From the NCBI GenBank assembly GCA_041752315.1, contig JBGSHJ010000049.1, forward strand, positions 62,001 through 126,000: a DNA stretch of 64,000 bases, read 5' to 3'. The position numbers were made by a program, and so were the translations under genes. This document shows, piece after piece, positions 18,305 through 27,169 of this stretch. Position 1 is the first letter of the stretch; every line of letters starts with the position of its first letter. This DNA comes from SYFY01 sp041752315. Its GTDB lineage: Bacteria; Pseudomonadota; Gammaproteobacteria; Pseudomonadales; Azotimanducaceae. The notes under the pieces are model-generated. The model had not been told where the DNA came from. It made no database searches and was given only the letters and a program-made list of their open reading frames with translations.

Positions 18305-19498
18305 CTACAGGGTGTCACCCGCAGGTTCGGGAACAACTACCTCCTCTGCAAGAGCCTGTGTTCGAGGTAACAGTGCGGTGCGTATCCTTGTTTCAATTTC
18401 CTTGCACATGTCTGGATGCTCTGCGAGGAAGTCCCCGGCGTTCTTGCGCCCCTGACCAATACGGTCCTCCCGATACGTGTACCAGGCGCCAGACTTTTCG
18501 ATGATGCCTTGCTGCGCACCGATATCCAGAATCTCTCCCATACGATTGATACCTGTGCCGTAGAGGATCTGGAACTCCGTTTGACGAAAAGGTGGTGCGA
18601 CCTTGTTTTTCACCACTTTCACTCGGGTTTCATTTCCAACCACTTCTTCGCCTTCCTTGACGGCACCAATGCGGCGGATATCCAGACGCACGGAGGCATA
18701 AAACTTGAGTGCGTTGCCACCGGTCGTGGTTTCTGGCGAACCAAACATCACGCCAATTTTCATTCGAATCTGATTGATGAAAATCACCAGGGTGTTCGAT
18801 TGCTTGATGCTGCCCGTCATCTTGCGCAGTGCCTGGCTCATCAGACGCGCCTGCAGACCGACGTGAGAATCGCCCATCTCACCTTCGATTTCCGCCTTTG
18901 GTGTCAGCGCGGCGACTGAGTCGATCACCACCACATCCACGGCTCCGGAGCGAACAATCATGTCGCAGATTTCCAGCGCCTGCTCACCGGTGTCTGGTTG
19001 AGAGACCAGCAGATCGCCGATGTTGACACCAAGCTTTTCGGCATATTCCGGGTCAAGCGCGTGTTCAGCATCGATAAAGGCGCAGGTACCGCCAATACGT
19101 TGTGCTTCAGCGATGACCTGCAGGGTCAGGGTTGTCTTGCCCGATGACTCGGGACCATAGATTTCAACGATTCGACCACGGGGCAGGCCGCCGATGCCCA
19201 GGGCGATATCCAGTCCGAGCGATCCGGTCGAAATCGAAGGAATGGCCACATGTTCACGATCGCCCATGCGCATCATCGAGCCCTTGCCAAACTGTCGTTC
19301 GATCTGGGCCAGCGCTGCGGTCAGTGCACGCTCGCGATGGGCGTCGTCGGCACCACTTCTGGAAGTGACTGTGCGTTTGCCTTCCTTGCCGCCCCGTTCC
19401 TTCGCGAAAGCGTCTCTTCCCAAATTTTCCTTGCCTGAAGTTTCCTGACCCATCTCGTTCATTTCCTGGGAGGCTCTGTCTGCTGGAGTGCGGCTCAT
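18305..19498 (-). CDS. recA: Recombinase RecA with N-terminal extension
   Basis: Strand-exchange ATPase and LexA co-protease. Walker A GPESSGKT (115-122), Walker B VVVIDSVAAL, loop L1 and the L2 segment around FGSPETTTGGNALKFYASVR are all intact. The canonical start (ALTAALAQIERQFGKG) does not begin until about residue 58; the preceding ~48 residues are hydrophilic and charged. The ATG at 19498 is backed by an AGGAA ribosome-binding site six bases upstream, so the extension seems real, though ATGs at codons 13 and 16 remain possible. A LexA box sits in its promoter. Confidence 0.97.
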   Translation of the reverse strand: MSRTPADRASQEMNEMGQETSGKENLGRDAFAKERGGKEGKRTVTSRSGADDAHRERALTAALAQIERQFGKGSMMRMGDREHVAIPSISTGSLGLDIALGIGGLPRGRIVEIYGPESSGKTTLTLQVIAEAQRIGGTCAFIDAEHALDPEYAEKLGVNIGDLLVSQPDTGEQALEICDMIVRSGAVDVVVIDSVAALTPKAEIEGEMGDSHVGLQARLMSQALRKMTGSIKQSNTLVIFINQIRMKIGVMFGSPETTTGGNALKFYASVRLDIRRIGAVKEGEEVVGNETRVKVVKNKVAPPFRQTEFQILYGTGINRMGEILDIGAQQGIIEKSGAWYTYREDRIGQGRKNAGDFLAEHPDMCKEIETRIRTALLPRTQALAEEVVVPEPAGDTL

Positions 19499-19516
19499 TG
19501 GTGTTCCTGTCTTGAC

Positions 19517-19568
19517 GTTGCGGACTTGAGGTTGCGGACTTGAGGTTGCGGACCTGAGGTTGCGGACC
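19517..19568. repeat. 14-bp tandem repeats in the recA leader
   Basis: GTTGCGGACTTGAG occurs at 19517-19530 and 19531-19544, a one-base variant at 19545-19558, and a partial fourth copy to 19568. The array lies between the recA start codon and its LexA-controlled promoter, so it should be transcribed in the leader. Confidence 0.9.
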
Positions 19569-19680
19569 GATACGTGATCGCAGCTGAAGTGTTGTGAACG
19601 TCGCCTGATCGTTGCCTGAAGGCAGTTCGATCCCTACTCTCTGACTGCGGTTACCCGGGCTACCTGGTCACTGTTGAAAG

Positions 19681-19711
19681 TACTGTATATTCGAACAGTA
19701 CACTTTGGCAA
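19681..19711 (-). promoter_or_regulatory. LexA (SOS) box overlapping the recA promoter
   Basis: 19681-19700 reads TACTGTATATTCGAACAGTA, matching the LexA consensus CTG-N10-CAG. On the minus strand TTGCCA (19706-19711) and TATACA (19684-19689) are spaced 16 bp and overlap the box, so LexA binding should block recA transcription. The predicted recA leader is about 175 nt. The box is also upstream of mutS, but I see no good plus-strand -10 there. Confidence 0.85.
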
Positions 19712-19796
19712 GCCCCAACCGTGTGCCAGTGGTTGAATCGCACAGACTTCCGTGCAAATCTCGCACGCCCCTTGTTACTCCATCGCAAACCATACC

Positions 19797-22454
19797 GTGT
19801 CACTCATCATCTCGGCGCAAACCGGTCCAGCCGATTCGCCCGATCACACGCCCATGATCCGGCAATACCTTGGACTGAAAGCCGAGCATCCGGACAGTCT
19901 GCTGTTCTATCGAATGGGAGACTTCTATGAACTATTTTTCGACGACGCAAAGCGTGCGGCGGATCTGCTTGATATCACGCTGACTTCCCGCGGTCATTCT
20001 GCCGGTCAACCCATACCCATGTGCGGTGTGCCTTTTCATGCGGTGGACAGTTATCTTTCCCGCCTCGTCAAACTTGGGGAACGTATCGCCATCTGTGAGC
20101 AGGTTGGCGATCCGGAAACCAGCCGCGGTCCCGTTGAACGTCGTGTACAGCGCATTGTTACGCCCGGCACGCTGGTCGAGGAGTCACTGCTGGGTGAACA
20201 GAGTGACAGCGTGCTGGCCGCAGTGCACGGCAACGCCGCATCGATTGGCATTGCCCTGCTGAACCTCTCGCGCAGCTCCCTTGAACTGCTTGAACTGCCG
20301 GTCAGCGGCGACGTGGTGCAGCCGTTGCGACGTCACGACATCAGCGAAGTTGTGGTCACTGGACAGACCTTGCTCGAACGCATCGGCGAACTCCTGAACG
20401 AGACTCCCGTACGGTTGTTCAACACCTCGATGGCAGACACCGCGACGGCGGTCCAGGAGACTCCGGCGGAATTGCTCATGCGCGCCCTCGAGCTTGTGAA
20501 CCTGGACACACTCAACCTCATCCCCGGTTCACCCGTGATCGAGGCAGCGGCGACGGCGATCCGCTACGCGGAACACGCCCATGCAGGCCGCAGCATTCAG
20601 ATCGACAGTTGCCGCCGGATTCACGATTCCGATCACCTGCTGATCGACAGCAACTCCCGCCGCAATCTGGAAGTGGACACCCGCAGTGATGGCAGTACCA
20701 CCAACACGCTTTATGCGTTGTGGGATACCACACGTACGCCGATGGGTCGTCGACTGTTGCGTCGATGGTTGACGCAGCCGCTGCGCGCACAGGATGGTGC
20801 CCGCTTGCGACAGCATGCCGTTGCCTCGCTGCTCGCCAGCAATCCCGAGGAACTGCGTCGTGTACTGAAGCGCTGTGGTGATCTGGAGAGAATCACCACA
20901 CGGATCAGTCTGCATTCTGCGAGCCCACGCGACCTTGCACGATTGGCCACCAGCCTGTCGCTGCTGCCAACAGTGCTCGCCTGCATCGCGGATATCGATA
21001 GCCCTCTGCTGCAGCAGTTGCATGCACAGACCCCCGACTGCAGGGTGGAAGCAGAACTGCTGGTGAAGGCCATCATCGAAAATCCACCAGCGACCATTCG
21101 GGAAGGCGGCGCGATTGCGCCAGGATTTGACACCGAACTGGACCAGCTTCGCAGCCTCAACGAGGACGCAGGCCAGTGGCTTGCAGCACTCGAGCAACGG
21201 GAACGGGAACGAACCGGAATTGCCTCCCTGAAGGTTGGCTACAATCGCATCCACGGTTATTTCATCGAACTGGGACGTACCAGCATCCAGCCACCCGCCG
21301 ACTACATCCGGCGCCAGACCCTGAAAAACGCCGAGCGGTACATCGTGCCTGAACTCAAGGCTTTTGAAGATCAGGCACTCACGGCGAAGGCGCGGGCACT
21401 GGGTCGCGAAAAAAGCCTGTACGCGACACTCATCGACGACCTGGCGCTGCAGCAGGCCAGGCTGCGGCATGTCGCACAGACCCTGGCGACCCTCGATGTG
21501 CTGGCTTGTTTTGCCGAGCGTTCCTCGGTCCTGGGTCTTGTCGAACCATCCTTTTCAGCGGTCCCTGGCCTGGAAATCCGCGACGGCTGGCATCCTGTGG
21601 TCGCGACCAAGCTGCGCGCGCCGTTCATCCGCAATGATCTGGTTCTCGGACCCGATCGCCGAATGCTGGTGATCACCGGCCCCAACATGGGCGGCAAGTC
21701 GACATTCATGCGACAGACGGCGCTGATCGCCATACTGGCGTATGCAGGAAGCCATGTACCTGCCGTCTCGGCAAGGCTGGGACCCATCGACCGCATTCAC
21801 ACCCGAATCGGTGCGGCCGACGATCTTTCTGAGGGGCGGTCAACCTTCATGGTCGAGATGATCGAGACGGCCGACATTCTCAATCATGCCACTGAACAGA
21901 GCCTGGTGCTGCTGGACGAAGTCGGTCGCGGCACCAGTACCTACGATGGCCTGGCCATCGCGTGGGCCTCGGCACGTCATCTGGCGGATCGCATTCGGGC
22001 CCTCACGCTGTTTGCGACGCACTACTTCGAACTGACCTCACTGGTCAGCGAGAGCGATGGCGTTGCCAATGTGCATCTCGCGGCGACGGAGCATCGTGGT
22101 GAAATCGTCCTGCTCCACAACGTCCTGCCAGGGCCGGCCAGCCAGAGTTACGGGGTGCAGGTTGCCAGGCTCGCAGGGGTTCCTGCCGCCGTGATCCGTC
22201 GTGCACGGGAGCACCTGGCCGAACTTGAGGCCAGGGCCAGATCAGTCCAGACGCCCCAGGGAGACCTGTTTTCAACACCGCCGCCTGAACAGGCAGCAGA
22301 GCAGGCCATTCGCCTGGAAACGGAAAACGCGCTGGTCATCCGCGACGAACTTGCCAGAATCAGCCCGGATGCCCTTTCCCCCAGGGAGGCGCTGGATTTG
22401 ATCTATCGATGGCGACTACTGCTCTCGACAGACCTTCAGACTCCGCTAGAATGA
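19797..22454 (+). CDS. mutS: DNA mismatch repair protein MutS
   Basis: Mismatch-recognition ATPase. Near the N-terminus DHTPMIRQYLGLKAEHPD and LLFYRMGDFYELFF include the Phe-x-Glu mismatch-reading motif (FYE). The C-terminal ATPase has Walker A TGPNMGGKST, Walker B LVLLDEVGRGTSTYDG and the dimerisation helix-turn-helix. Start is uncertain: GTG 19797 gives 19 residues before TPM, closest to E. coli; GTG 19752 and ATG 19854 are alternatives, none with a strong ribosome-binding site. Divergent from recA; fdxA follows 29 bp downstream. Confidence 0.96.
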   Translation: MSLIISAQTGPADSPDHTPMIRQYLGLKAEHPDSLLFYRMGDFYELFFDDAKRAADLLDITLTSRGHSAGQPIPMCGVPFHAVDSYLSRLVKLGERIAICEQVGDPETSRGPVERRVQRIVTPGTLVEESLLGEQSDSVLAAVHGNAASIGIALLNLSRSSLELLELPVSGDVVQPLRRHDISEVVVTGQTLLERIGELLNETPVRLFNTSMADTATAVQETPAELLMRALELVNLDTLNLIPGSPVIEAAATAIRYAEHAHAGRSIQIDSCRRIHDSDHLLIDSNSRRNLEVDTRSDGSTTNTLYALWDTTRTPMGRRLLRRWLTQPLRAQDGARLRQHAVASLLASNPEELRRVLKRCGDLERITTRISLHSASPRDLARLATSLSLLPTVLACIADIDSPLLQQLHAQTPDCRVEAELLVKAIIENPPATIREGGAIAPGFDTELDQLRSLNEDAGQWLAALEQRERERTGIASLKVGYNRIHGYFIELGRTSIQPPADYIRRQTLKNAERYIVPELKAFEDQALTAKARALGREKSLYATLIDDLALQQARLRHVAQTLATLDVLACFAERSSVLGLVEPSFSAVPGLEIRDGWHPVVATKLRAPFIRNDLVLGPDRRMLVITGPNMGGKSTFMRQTALIAILAYAGSHVPAVSARLGPIDRIHTRIGAADDLSEGRSTFMVEMIETADILNHATEQSLVLLDEVGRGTSTYDGLAIAWASARHLADRIRALTLFATHYFELTSLVSESDGVANVHLAATEHRGEIVLLHNVLPGPASQSYGVQVARLAGVPAAVIRRAREHLAELEARARSVQTPQGDLFSTPPPEQAAEQAIRLETENALVIRDELARISPDALSPREALDLIYRWRLLLSTDLQTPLE

Positions 22455-22483
22455 CTCCCTTTTTTGCAGCAGGATCGTGAGCC

Positions 22484-22807
22484 ATGCCCTTTGTCGTTGG
22501 AGAGAACTGCATCAAGTGCAAGCATACGGACTGCGTGGAAGTATGCCCCGTAGACTGCTTCTACGAAGGACCGAACATGCTCGTCATCCATCCGGATGAA
22601 TGTATCGACTGTGCCCTTTGCGAACCCGAATGCCCGGTGAACGCGATTTATTCAGAAGATGAACTTCCCGCTGAACAAAAAACCTTCCTGGAATTGAATG
22701 CCAGACTTGCCGAAGTCTGGCCAAACATCACCGAAAAGAAGGACGCATTTCCAGATGCCGAGGATTGGGACGGCAAGCCCGGCAAGAGAGCACTCCTCCA
22801 GGAGTGA
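22484..22807 (+). CDS. fdxA: Seven-iron ferredoxin FdxA
   Basis: 107-residue electron carrier with one 3Fe-4S and one 4Fe-4S cluster. Cysteines C9, C12, C17, C21, C25 in the first half and the C-x-x-C-x-x-C-x-x-x-C-P motif (CIDCALCEPECP) in the second fit the FdxA type, as does the C-terminal extension with DWDGKPGK. Follows mutS, an order seen in Pseudomonas, where rpoS normally comes next but is absent here. Confidence 0.95.
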   Translation: MPFVVGENCIKCKHTDCVEVCPVDCFYEGPNMLVIHPDECIDCALCEPECPVNAIYSEDELPAEQKTFLELNARLAEVWPNITEKKDAFPDAEDWDGKPGKRALLQE

Positions 22808-22836
22808 CCGTCGATCCTCTGGCGGTGTCCTGCGTT

Positions 22837-23631
22837 TTAGTCCAGCAACAACCTCGGACTGACAGGGTCACCGTCCTTCCTGATCTCGAAGTGGAAGCGC
22901 GCCAATCGGCCTGCATCGGGAATCTCGGCAACCTTGTCACCGCGACGGACCTGGTTCCCCTCCTGGTGCAGGATCGGACCATGGAGACTGTACGCACTGA
23001 GGAATCCGTTGACGTGGCGGATGATCGCCAACGATTCATAACCTCCCAGACCTGCGCCCGCGTACACCACTTCGCCATCCGCCGCCGCCCTGACTACGGC
23101 GCCCGCCCGCAGGTCAAAATCCAGCCCCTTGTTGCCTTTGCCAAACTCGCGAACCGGTTTGTCCAATACCGGCCAGGCCCAGACCAGAGGCCGGGAAGCC
23201 GTTGTCGGTGACCGCGCAGTCTCTCCTGCGCTGGAATCAGCACGTTGTGGTGTTGGCTGACCTGCGGACTTGAGACGCAAACGTTGTCCGGGATAGATCG
23301 TGTATGGCTGGTTCAATCCGTTGACACCGGCAAGTTCCTCAACGGTCGTACCGTTTCTCCATGCAATGCTGTACAGCGTGTCTCCACGGCCCACCACGTA
23401 GGACGATGACACACCCTTTCGCTGGGAACGATGGGCACCTGCGCCACTGACAACCGGCGCCTTCGCCTGCCTCGACACACCAGAAGTCTTGTCGATGATC
23501 AGTGGCTTGCCCTGTTGTGCACAGGCCATAACGGCCAATACTCCGAGGAGCAGTGAGCTTCGGAAGGCTTGTTTCCACCTGACTGTCAATCGGCTGGAAT
23601 CAGCCTTTGGTGGACCCCGTGTTTCCCTCAC
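22837..23631 (-). CDS. nlpD: NlpD-like lipoprotein with LysM and degenerate M23 domains
   Basis: Likely outer-membrane lipoprotein activating amidases for septal cell-wall splitting. A lipobox VMAC at about residues 34-37 follows a hydrophobic stretch. A LysM domain (about 80-125: YVVGRGDTLYSIAWRNGTTV) binds peptidoglycan, and the C-terminal M23 domain lacks zinc ligands: GNKGLD has Asn where active enzymes have His, and the final HxH is reduced to FHFE, as in known amidase activators NlpD and EnvC. 264 residues, shorter than E. coli NlpD (379). Follows pcm in the usual order. Confidence 0.9.
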   Translation of the reverse strand: MRETRGPPKADSSRLTVRWKQAFRSSLLLGVLAVMACAQQGKPLIIDKTSGVSRQAKAPVVSGAGAHRSQRKGVSSSYVVGRGDTLYSIAWRNGTTVEELAGVNGLNQPYTIYPGQRLRLKSAGQPTPQRADSSAGETARSPTTASRPLVWAWPVLDKPVREFGKGNKGLDFDLRAGAVVRAAADGEVVYAGAGLGGYESLAIIRHVNGFLSAYSLHGPILHQEGNQVRRGDKVAEIPDAGRLARFHFEIRKDGDPVSPRLLLD

Positions 23632-23674
23632 TGGTCAGGACAGACCAGCCAGCGTAACACCATGTGTTGGCTGC

Positions 23675-24355
23675 TCACGAACGATCACCCGGCGTCATCT
23701 GTCGAACCCCTTTCACCAGAGGAACGAAGCGGACATGCTCGACGGTCGCCGTGGAAAACTGGTCTCCGTGCCGATCGATGACCCGCAGTTCCTGAATATC
23801 ATCACCACCAACCGGCAGGATCAGTCGGCCGTTGTCAGCCAGTTGATCCAGCAGGATTTCCGGCACTTCCCTGGGTGCGGCAGTCACCAGGATTGCATCA
23901 AAAGGGCTCTCCGCCGGCCAGCCCTCATAACCGTCGCCCAGCCGATAACGGATGTTGTTCAATCGAAGTGACTGCAAGCGCGCCTGTGCTCGTGTCAGCA
24001 GCGCTTCGATACGTTCTATGGAAAAAATGCGATGAGCAAGTCCGGACAGTACCGCTGTCTGGTAACCGGTTCCTGTCCCTACCTCGAGAATGCGTTTGGG
24101 ACTGCGTGCCAGCAGTGTCTGCGTCATCAACGCAACCACGTACGGCTGGGAGAGCGTCTGACCATGACCAACCGGCAGGGCACTGTCCTCATAAGCGCGC
24201 TGGGCAAGCGCTTCATCCACAAAGATGTGCCTGGGAATGGCGCCCATGGCGGCAAGCACGCCTTCGTGCACGATACCTCGGTCACGCAACCTGGCAACGA
24301 ACCGATCCCTCGTTCGTCGACTTGTCATGCCACGACCTTCGACATCCCTGTTCAT
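23675..24355 (-). CDS. pcm: Protein-L-isoaspartate O-methyltransferase
   Basis: Repairs isoaspartyl damage using S-adenosylmethionine. The 226-residue protein carries the PCMT N-terminal pattern (AMGAIPRHIFVDEAL), SALPVGHGQTLSQPYVVALM, the SAM motif ILEVGTGTGYQTAVL and late LPVGG. Its start overlaps the truD stop by ATGA. In most relatives surE lies between truD and pcm; here they are directly coupled. Confidence 0.95.
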   Translation of the reverse strand: MNRDVEGRGMTSRRTRDRFVARLRDRGIVHEGVLAAMGAIPRHIFVDEALAQRAYEDSALPVGHGQTLSQPYVVALMTQTLLARSPKRILEVGTGTGYQTAVLSGLAHRIFSIERIEALLTRAQARLQSLRLNNIRYRLGDGYEGWPAESPFDAILVTAAPREVPEILLDQLADNGRLILPVGGDDIQELRVIDRHGDQFSTATVEHVRFVPLVKGVRQMTPGDRS

Positions 24356-25296
24356 GATGTCGCACAGTCGACGAGTCTGAAGTATTCGTCCAGCGCCACT
24401 GTCGCGTAGGACCCAACCGGCAGAAAAAAGCAGACGCGGAGTTGTCCTTGCGCCACATCGACAACACGAACCGACGTGGCCGTACCAATCAGCGACCTTC
24501 GACCCTGGTCAACACCGGCGTATTCGAGCCCCTCTCTCACTTCCTGGTGGTCTGCCAGCGACAGGTCTTCAATTTCCCTTGCGAGACCGAGTGTCCGGCT
24601 GGTTCCCCTGCCCCACAGCGGGCCGGTGGGGTGACCGCTGTCATCGACCACGTCCCCATCCAGCAACAGGTTCCAGTTTCCCGACGCAACCCGTTGACCT
24701 AGCACCTCGTTGAAGAGGAGAGACCTGAGCACGGACAGATAGATACCTCGTTTGAAAGGAGTGACCCGTCGTCGTCGCCGATTGACCAGCCAGTCGCGAG
24801 CCTCCCCGATATTGTCCCGTCCGAATCGCCGCTGGCCAAAGTAGTTGGGGAAGATGAACGGATCAGACGGCAGATGGGGTTTTTCAACCTCTCGCAACAG
24901 GATTTCGAAACGGTTGCCAATGTGAACTCCCCGGCGCAATTTGCGAGCCTGCATCACCTGTTCGAGGAGTTCCACATCATCGATTGACGCGATGACGGAC
25001 GCTGAAAATGCAGATGCTGGAACACTGAACCACTGCTCCGCAATGGATCGTTCATCCTTCAGGCCCGAGTAGCCGACATCTGCGGTGTTGATTCGCAGCG
25101 CATCCGCGATCCGTCGTGCCGTTGCCGGCGTGCTGAGTGACCGCTTGCGGATATGCATCCAGACGTGACCCGCATCACCTGGTGGTCCGGGTTCGAGAAC
25201 TTCGACGACGTTGAAGTCTTCAATCCTCTCACGCAGGATCGCCCGGCCACGATCCCGGTTGGCAGCCACCGGCCATCGATCATCGACCAGGCTCAC
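24352..25296 (-). CDS. truD: tRNA pseudouridine(13) synthase TruD
   Basis: Makes pseudouridine-13 in tRNA-Glu. 314 residues, slightly shorter than E. coli (349). Catalytic motif GYSGLKDERS carries the active-site Asp; also seen are EDFNVVEV near the start, FPNYFGQRRFG, and the TruD insertion region. Sandwiched by ATGA overlaps with ftsB upstream and pcm downstream, so ftsB-truD-pcm is one translationally coupled unit. The ispD and ispF genes commonly found between ftsB and truD are missing. Confidence 0.94.
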   Translation of the reverse strand: MSLVDDRWPVAANRDRGRAILRERIEDFNVVEVLEPGPPGDAGHVWMHIRKRSLSTPATARRIADALRINTADVGYSGLKDERSIAEQWFSVPASAFSASVIASIDDVELLEQVMQARKLRRGVHIGNRFEILLREVEKPHLPSDPFIFPNYFGQRRFGRDNIGEARDWLVNRRRRRVTPFKRGIYLSVLRSLLFNEVLGQRVASGNWNLLLDGDVVDDSGHPTGPLWGRGTSRTLGLAREIEDLSLADHQEVREGLEYAGVDQGRRSLIGTATSVRVVDVAQGQLRVCFFLPVGSYATVALDEYFRLVDCATS

Positions 25297-25571
25297 CGGA
25301 CGTTGTCTGCAACCAGCAAAAAGACCTCGCCCTTGCGAATCATGCCAAGATCCAGTCGGGCCCGTGCTTCCATGACATCGGTTCCGGATTTGAGTGCCAT
25401 GATTTCTGCGGCCAACACCTGATTGCTTGCGGCCAGGACAGTCACCTTGGCCTTTTCAGCCTCGACTTCCGTGCGCAGTTGTGCAGCTGCCCTGAAACCA
25501 ACATCGCTGAACCAGGCCTTGTATTGCAAGGCCAGAATCAGGAGCACACCGAGGGCGATGATCAATCGCAT
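25293..25571 (-). CDS. ftsB: Cell division protein FtsB
   Basis: 92-residue bitopic divisome protein that forms a complex with FtsL and FtsQ. N-terminal membrane helix (MRLIIALGVLLILALQYKAWF) followed by a periplasmic leucine-zipper-like coiled-coil (about 35-75) and the conserved ARLDLGMIRKGEVFLLV end. ATG 25571 was preferred over an upstream TTG. Downstream of eno in the standard order. A perfect 8-bp hairpin (25591-25609) lies just upstream and might attenuate eno-to-ftsB transcription. Confidence 0.93.
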   Translation of the reverse strand: MRLIIALGVLLILALQYKAWFSDVGFRAAAQLRTEVEAEKAKVTVLAASNQVLAAEIMALKSGTDVMEARARLDLGMIRKGEVFLLVADNVR

Positions 25572-25729
25572 GGCCAAAATCCCTGTTGAGCGCTCTTGTT
25601 GCAAGAGCGGCTATTGCGAACCGCAGTCTGTCAGTCCTGCCTCTTACCGATTGCAGCCGACACTTTCATTTGTCCCTGTTGAAACTCTCCTGCCGTGGAA
25701 ATCCACGCGGACCAGTGCCCGGTTCGATA

Positions 25730-27013
25730 TCAGCGCGCAAACTCGGCACGGCCACGATAGATTGCGTCAGCACCCAGGGCTTCTTCAATCCGGAGCAGCT
25801 GGTTGTACTTCGCGACCCGGTCGCTGCGACACAGGGAACCCGTCTTGATCTGCCCTGCGCCGGTTGCCACCGCCAGGTCTGCAATCGTCACATCTTCCGT
25901 TTCACCGCTGCGATGCGAAACAACTGCGGTGTATCCGGCGGCTTTTGCCATACGGATGGCAGCCAGTGTTTCACTCAACGTACCGATCTGATTCAGCTTG
26001 ATCAATATCGAGTTTGCAATCCCCGCGTCAATCCCACGCTTGAGTATCTTCGTGTTGGTGACAAACAGATCATCCCCCACCAGCTGAATCTTCTTGCCTA
26101 CCAGGCGGGTGAGTTCTGCCCAGCCCTCCCAGTCACTCTCATCCATTCCATCCTCGATGGAAACGATGGGATGTTTTTCCGCCAGGTCTGCCAGGTATCT
26201 GGCAAAGCCACTGCTGGTGAACTTCCGCCCTTCACCACTGAGATGGTATCCGCCATCTTCATGGAACTCGGAAGCGGCGCAGTCGAGGGCCAGGGTGACG
26301 TCCTTGCCTAGCTGGTAACCCGCGTTGCCAACCGCCTCCGCGATCACTTCGAGTGCTTCTGCGTTGGAACCCAGGTCAGGCGCAAAGCCGCCTTCATCAC
26401 CGACGGAAGTCGCCAGACCACGATTCTTGAGCACCGTCTTGAGTGCGTGGAAAACCTCGACACCACAACGCAGTGCCTCACGGAAGCTGGTCATGGAAAC
26501 GGGCTGGACCATGAATTCCTGGATATCCACATTGTTGTCGGCATGCTCACCGCCATTGATGATGTTCATCATCGGCACGGGCATCGTCATGCGTGGTGCA
26601 CCAAAGAGCTGGTTGATGTGACGAAACAGCGGCTGACCACTTTCCGCCGCTGCCGCCTTGGCGGCTGCCAGCGACACCGCAAGCATCGCATTGGCGCCGA
26701 GGCTGGACTTGTTCTCGGTGCCATCCAGTTCGATCAATCGTCGATCCAGTTCTTCCTGGCCATCCGCCGCCGTCCCTCGCAACAAGTCGGTGATGGGGCC
26801 ATTGATGGCAGCCACTGCCTGCATGACGCCCTTGCCGGAATATCGCGTCTTGTCACCATCGCGTTTTTCCAGCACTTCCCTGGAACCGGTGGAAGCACCA
26901 CTCGGAGCGCACGCACGGCCGTGAGCGCCCTGGTCAGTCCAGATTTCGGCCTCGACGGTGGGGTTGCCTCGGGAATCAAGAACTTCACGACCAATGATTC
27001 GGGTTATCTTCAT
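25730..27013 (-). CDS. eno: Enolase
   Basis: Glycolytic 2-phosphoglycerate dehydratase and, in many relatives, an RNA degradosome part. From MKITRIIGREVLDSRGNPT it has 427 residues, the usual length. Metal and catalytic segments are visible: GDEGGFAPDL, the ALDCAASEF Asp, SIEDGMDESDW, VGDDLFVTN and ILIKLNQIGT with the catalytic Lys, and SHRSGETED. Upstream in-frame ATG adds 13 residues outside the family and was not used. Preceded by kdsA with a 156-bp spacer that probably holds an own promoter. Confidence 0.98.
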   Translation of the reverse strand: MKITRIIGREVLDSRGNPTVEAEIWTDQGAHGRACAPSGASTGSREVLEKRDGDKTRYSGKGVMQAVAAINGPITDLLRGTAADGQEELDRRLIELDGTENKSSLGANAMLAVSLAAAKAAAAESGQPLFRHINQLFGAPRMTMPVPMMNIINGGEHADNNVDIQEFMVQPVSMTSFREALRCGVEVFHALKTVLKNRGLATSVGDEGGFAPDLGSNAEALEVIAEAVGNAGYQLGKDVTLALDCAASEFHEDGGYHLSGEGRKFTSSGFARYLADLAEKHPIVSIEDGMDESDWEGWAELTRLVGKKIQLVGDDLFVTNTKILKRGIDAGIANSILIKLNQIGTLSETLAAIRMAKAAGYTAVVSHRSGETEDVTIADLAVATGAGQIKTGSLCRSDRVAKYNQLLRIEEALGADAIYRGRAEFAR

Positions 27014-27169
27014 GAATTTGCCTGTCACCTGCTCAAACTTTGGTTTGCGCAACCGTCTGCTTGCGCCCGCGTTGGTCCGTTACGGACCTGCCGGACTCGC
27101 CACTGCACTAGCGCAGCGCCGAGACGGCCTGATTATCCTCCCGCCATGCCAGAACCGCCGTGGCATGTG

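Noticed and set aside
19681..19700. SOS control of mutS by the LexA box.
   Set aside because: The box overlaps a good recA promoter on the minus strand, whereas the plus strand offers TTGAAA but no acceptable -10 at the right spacing.
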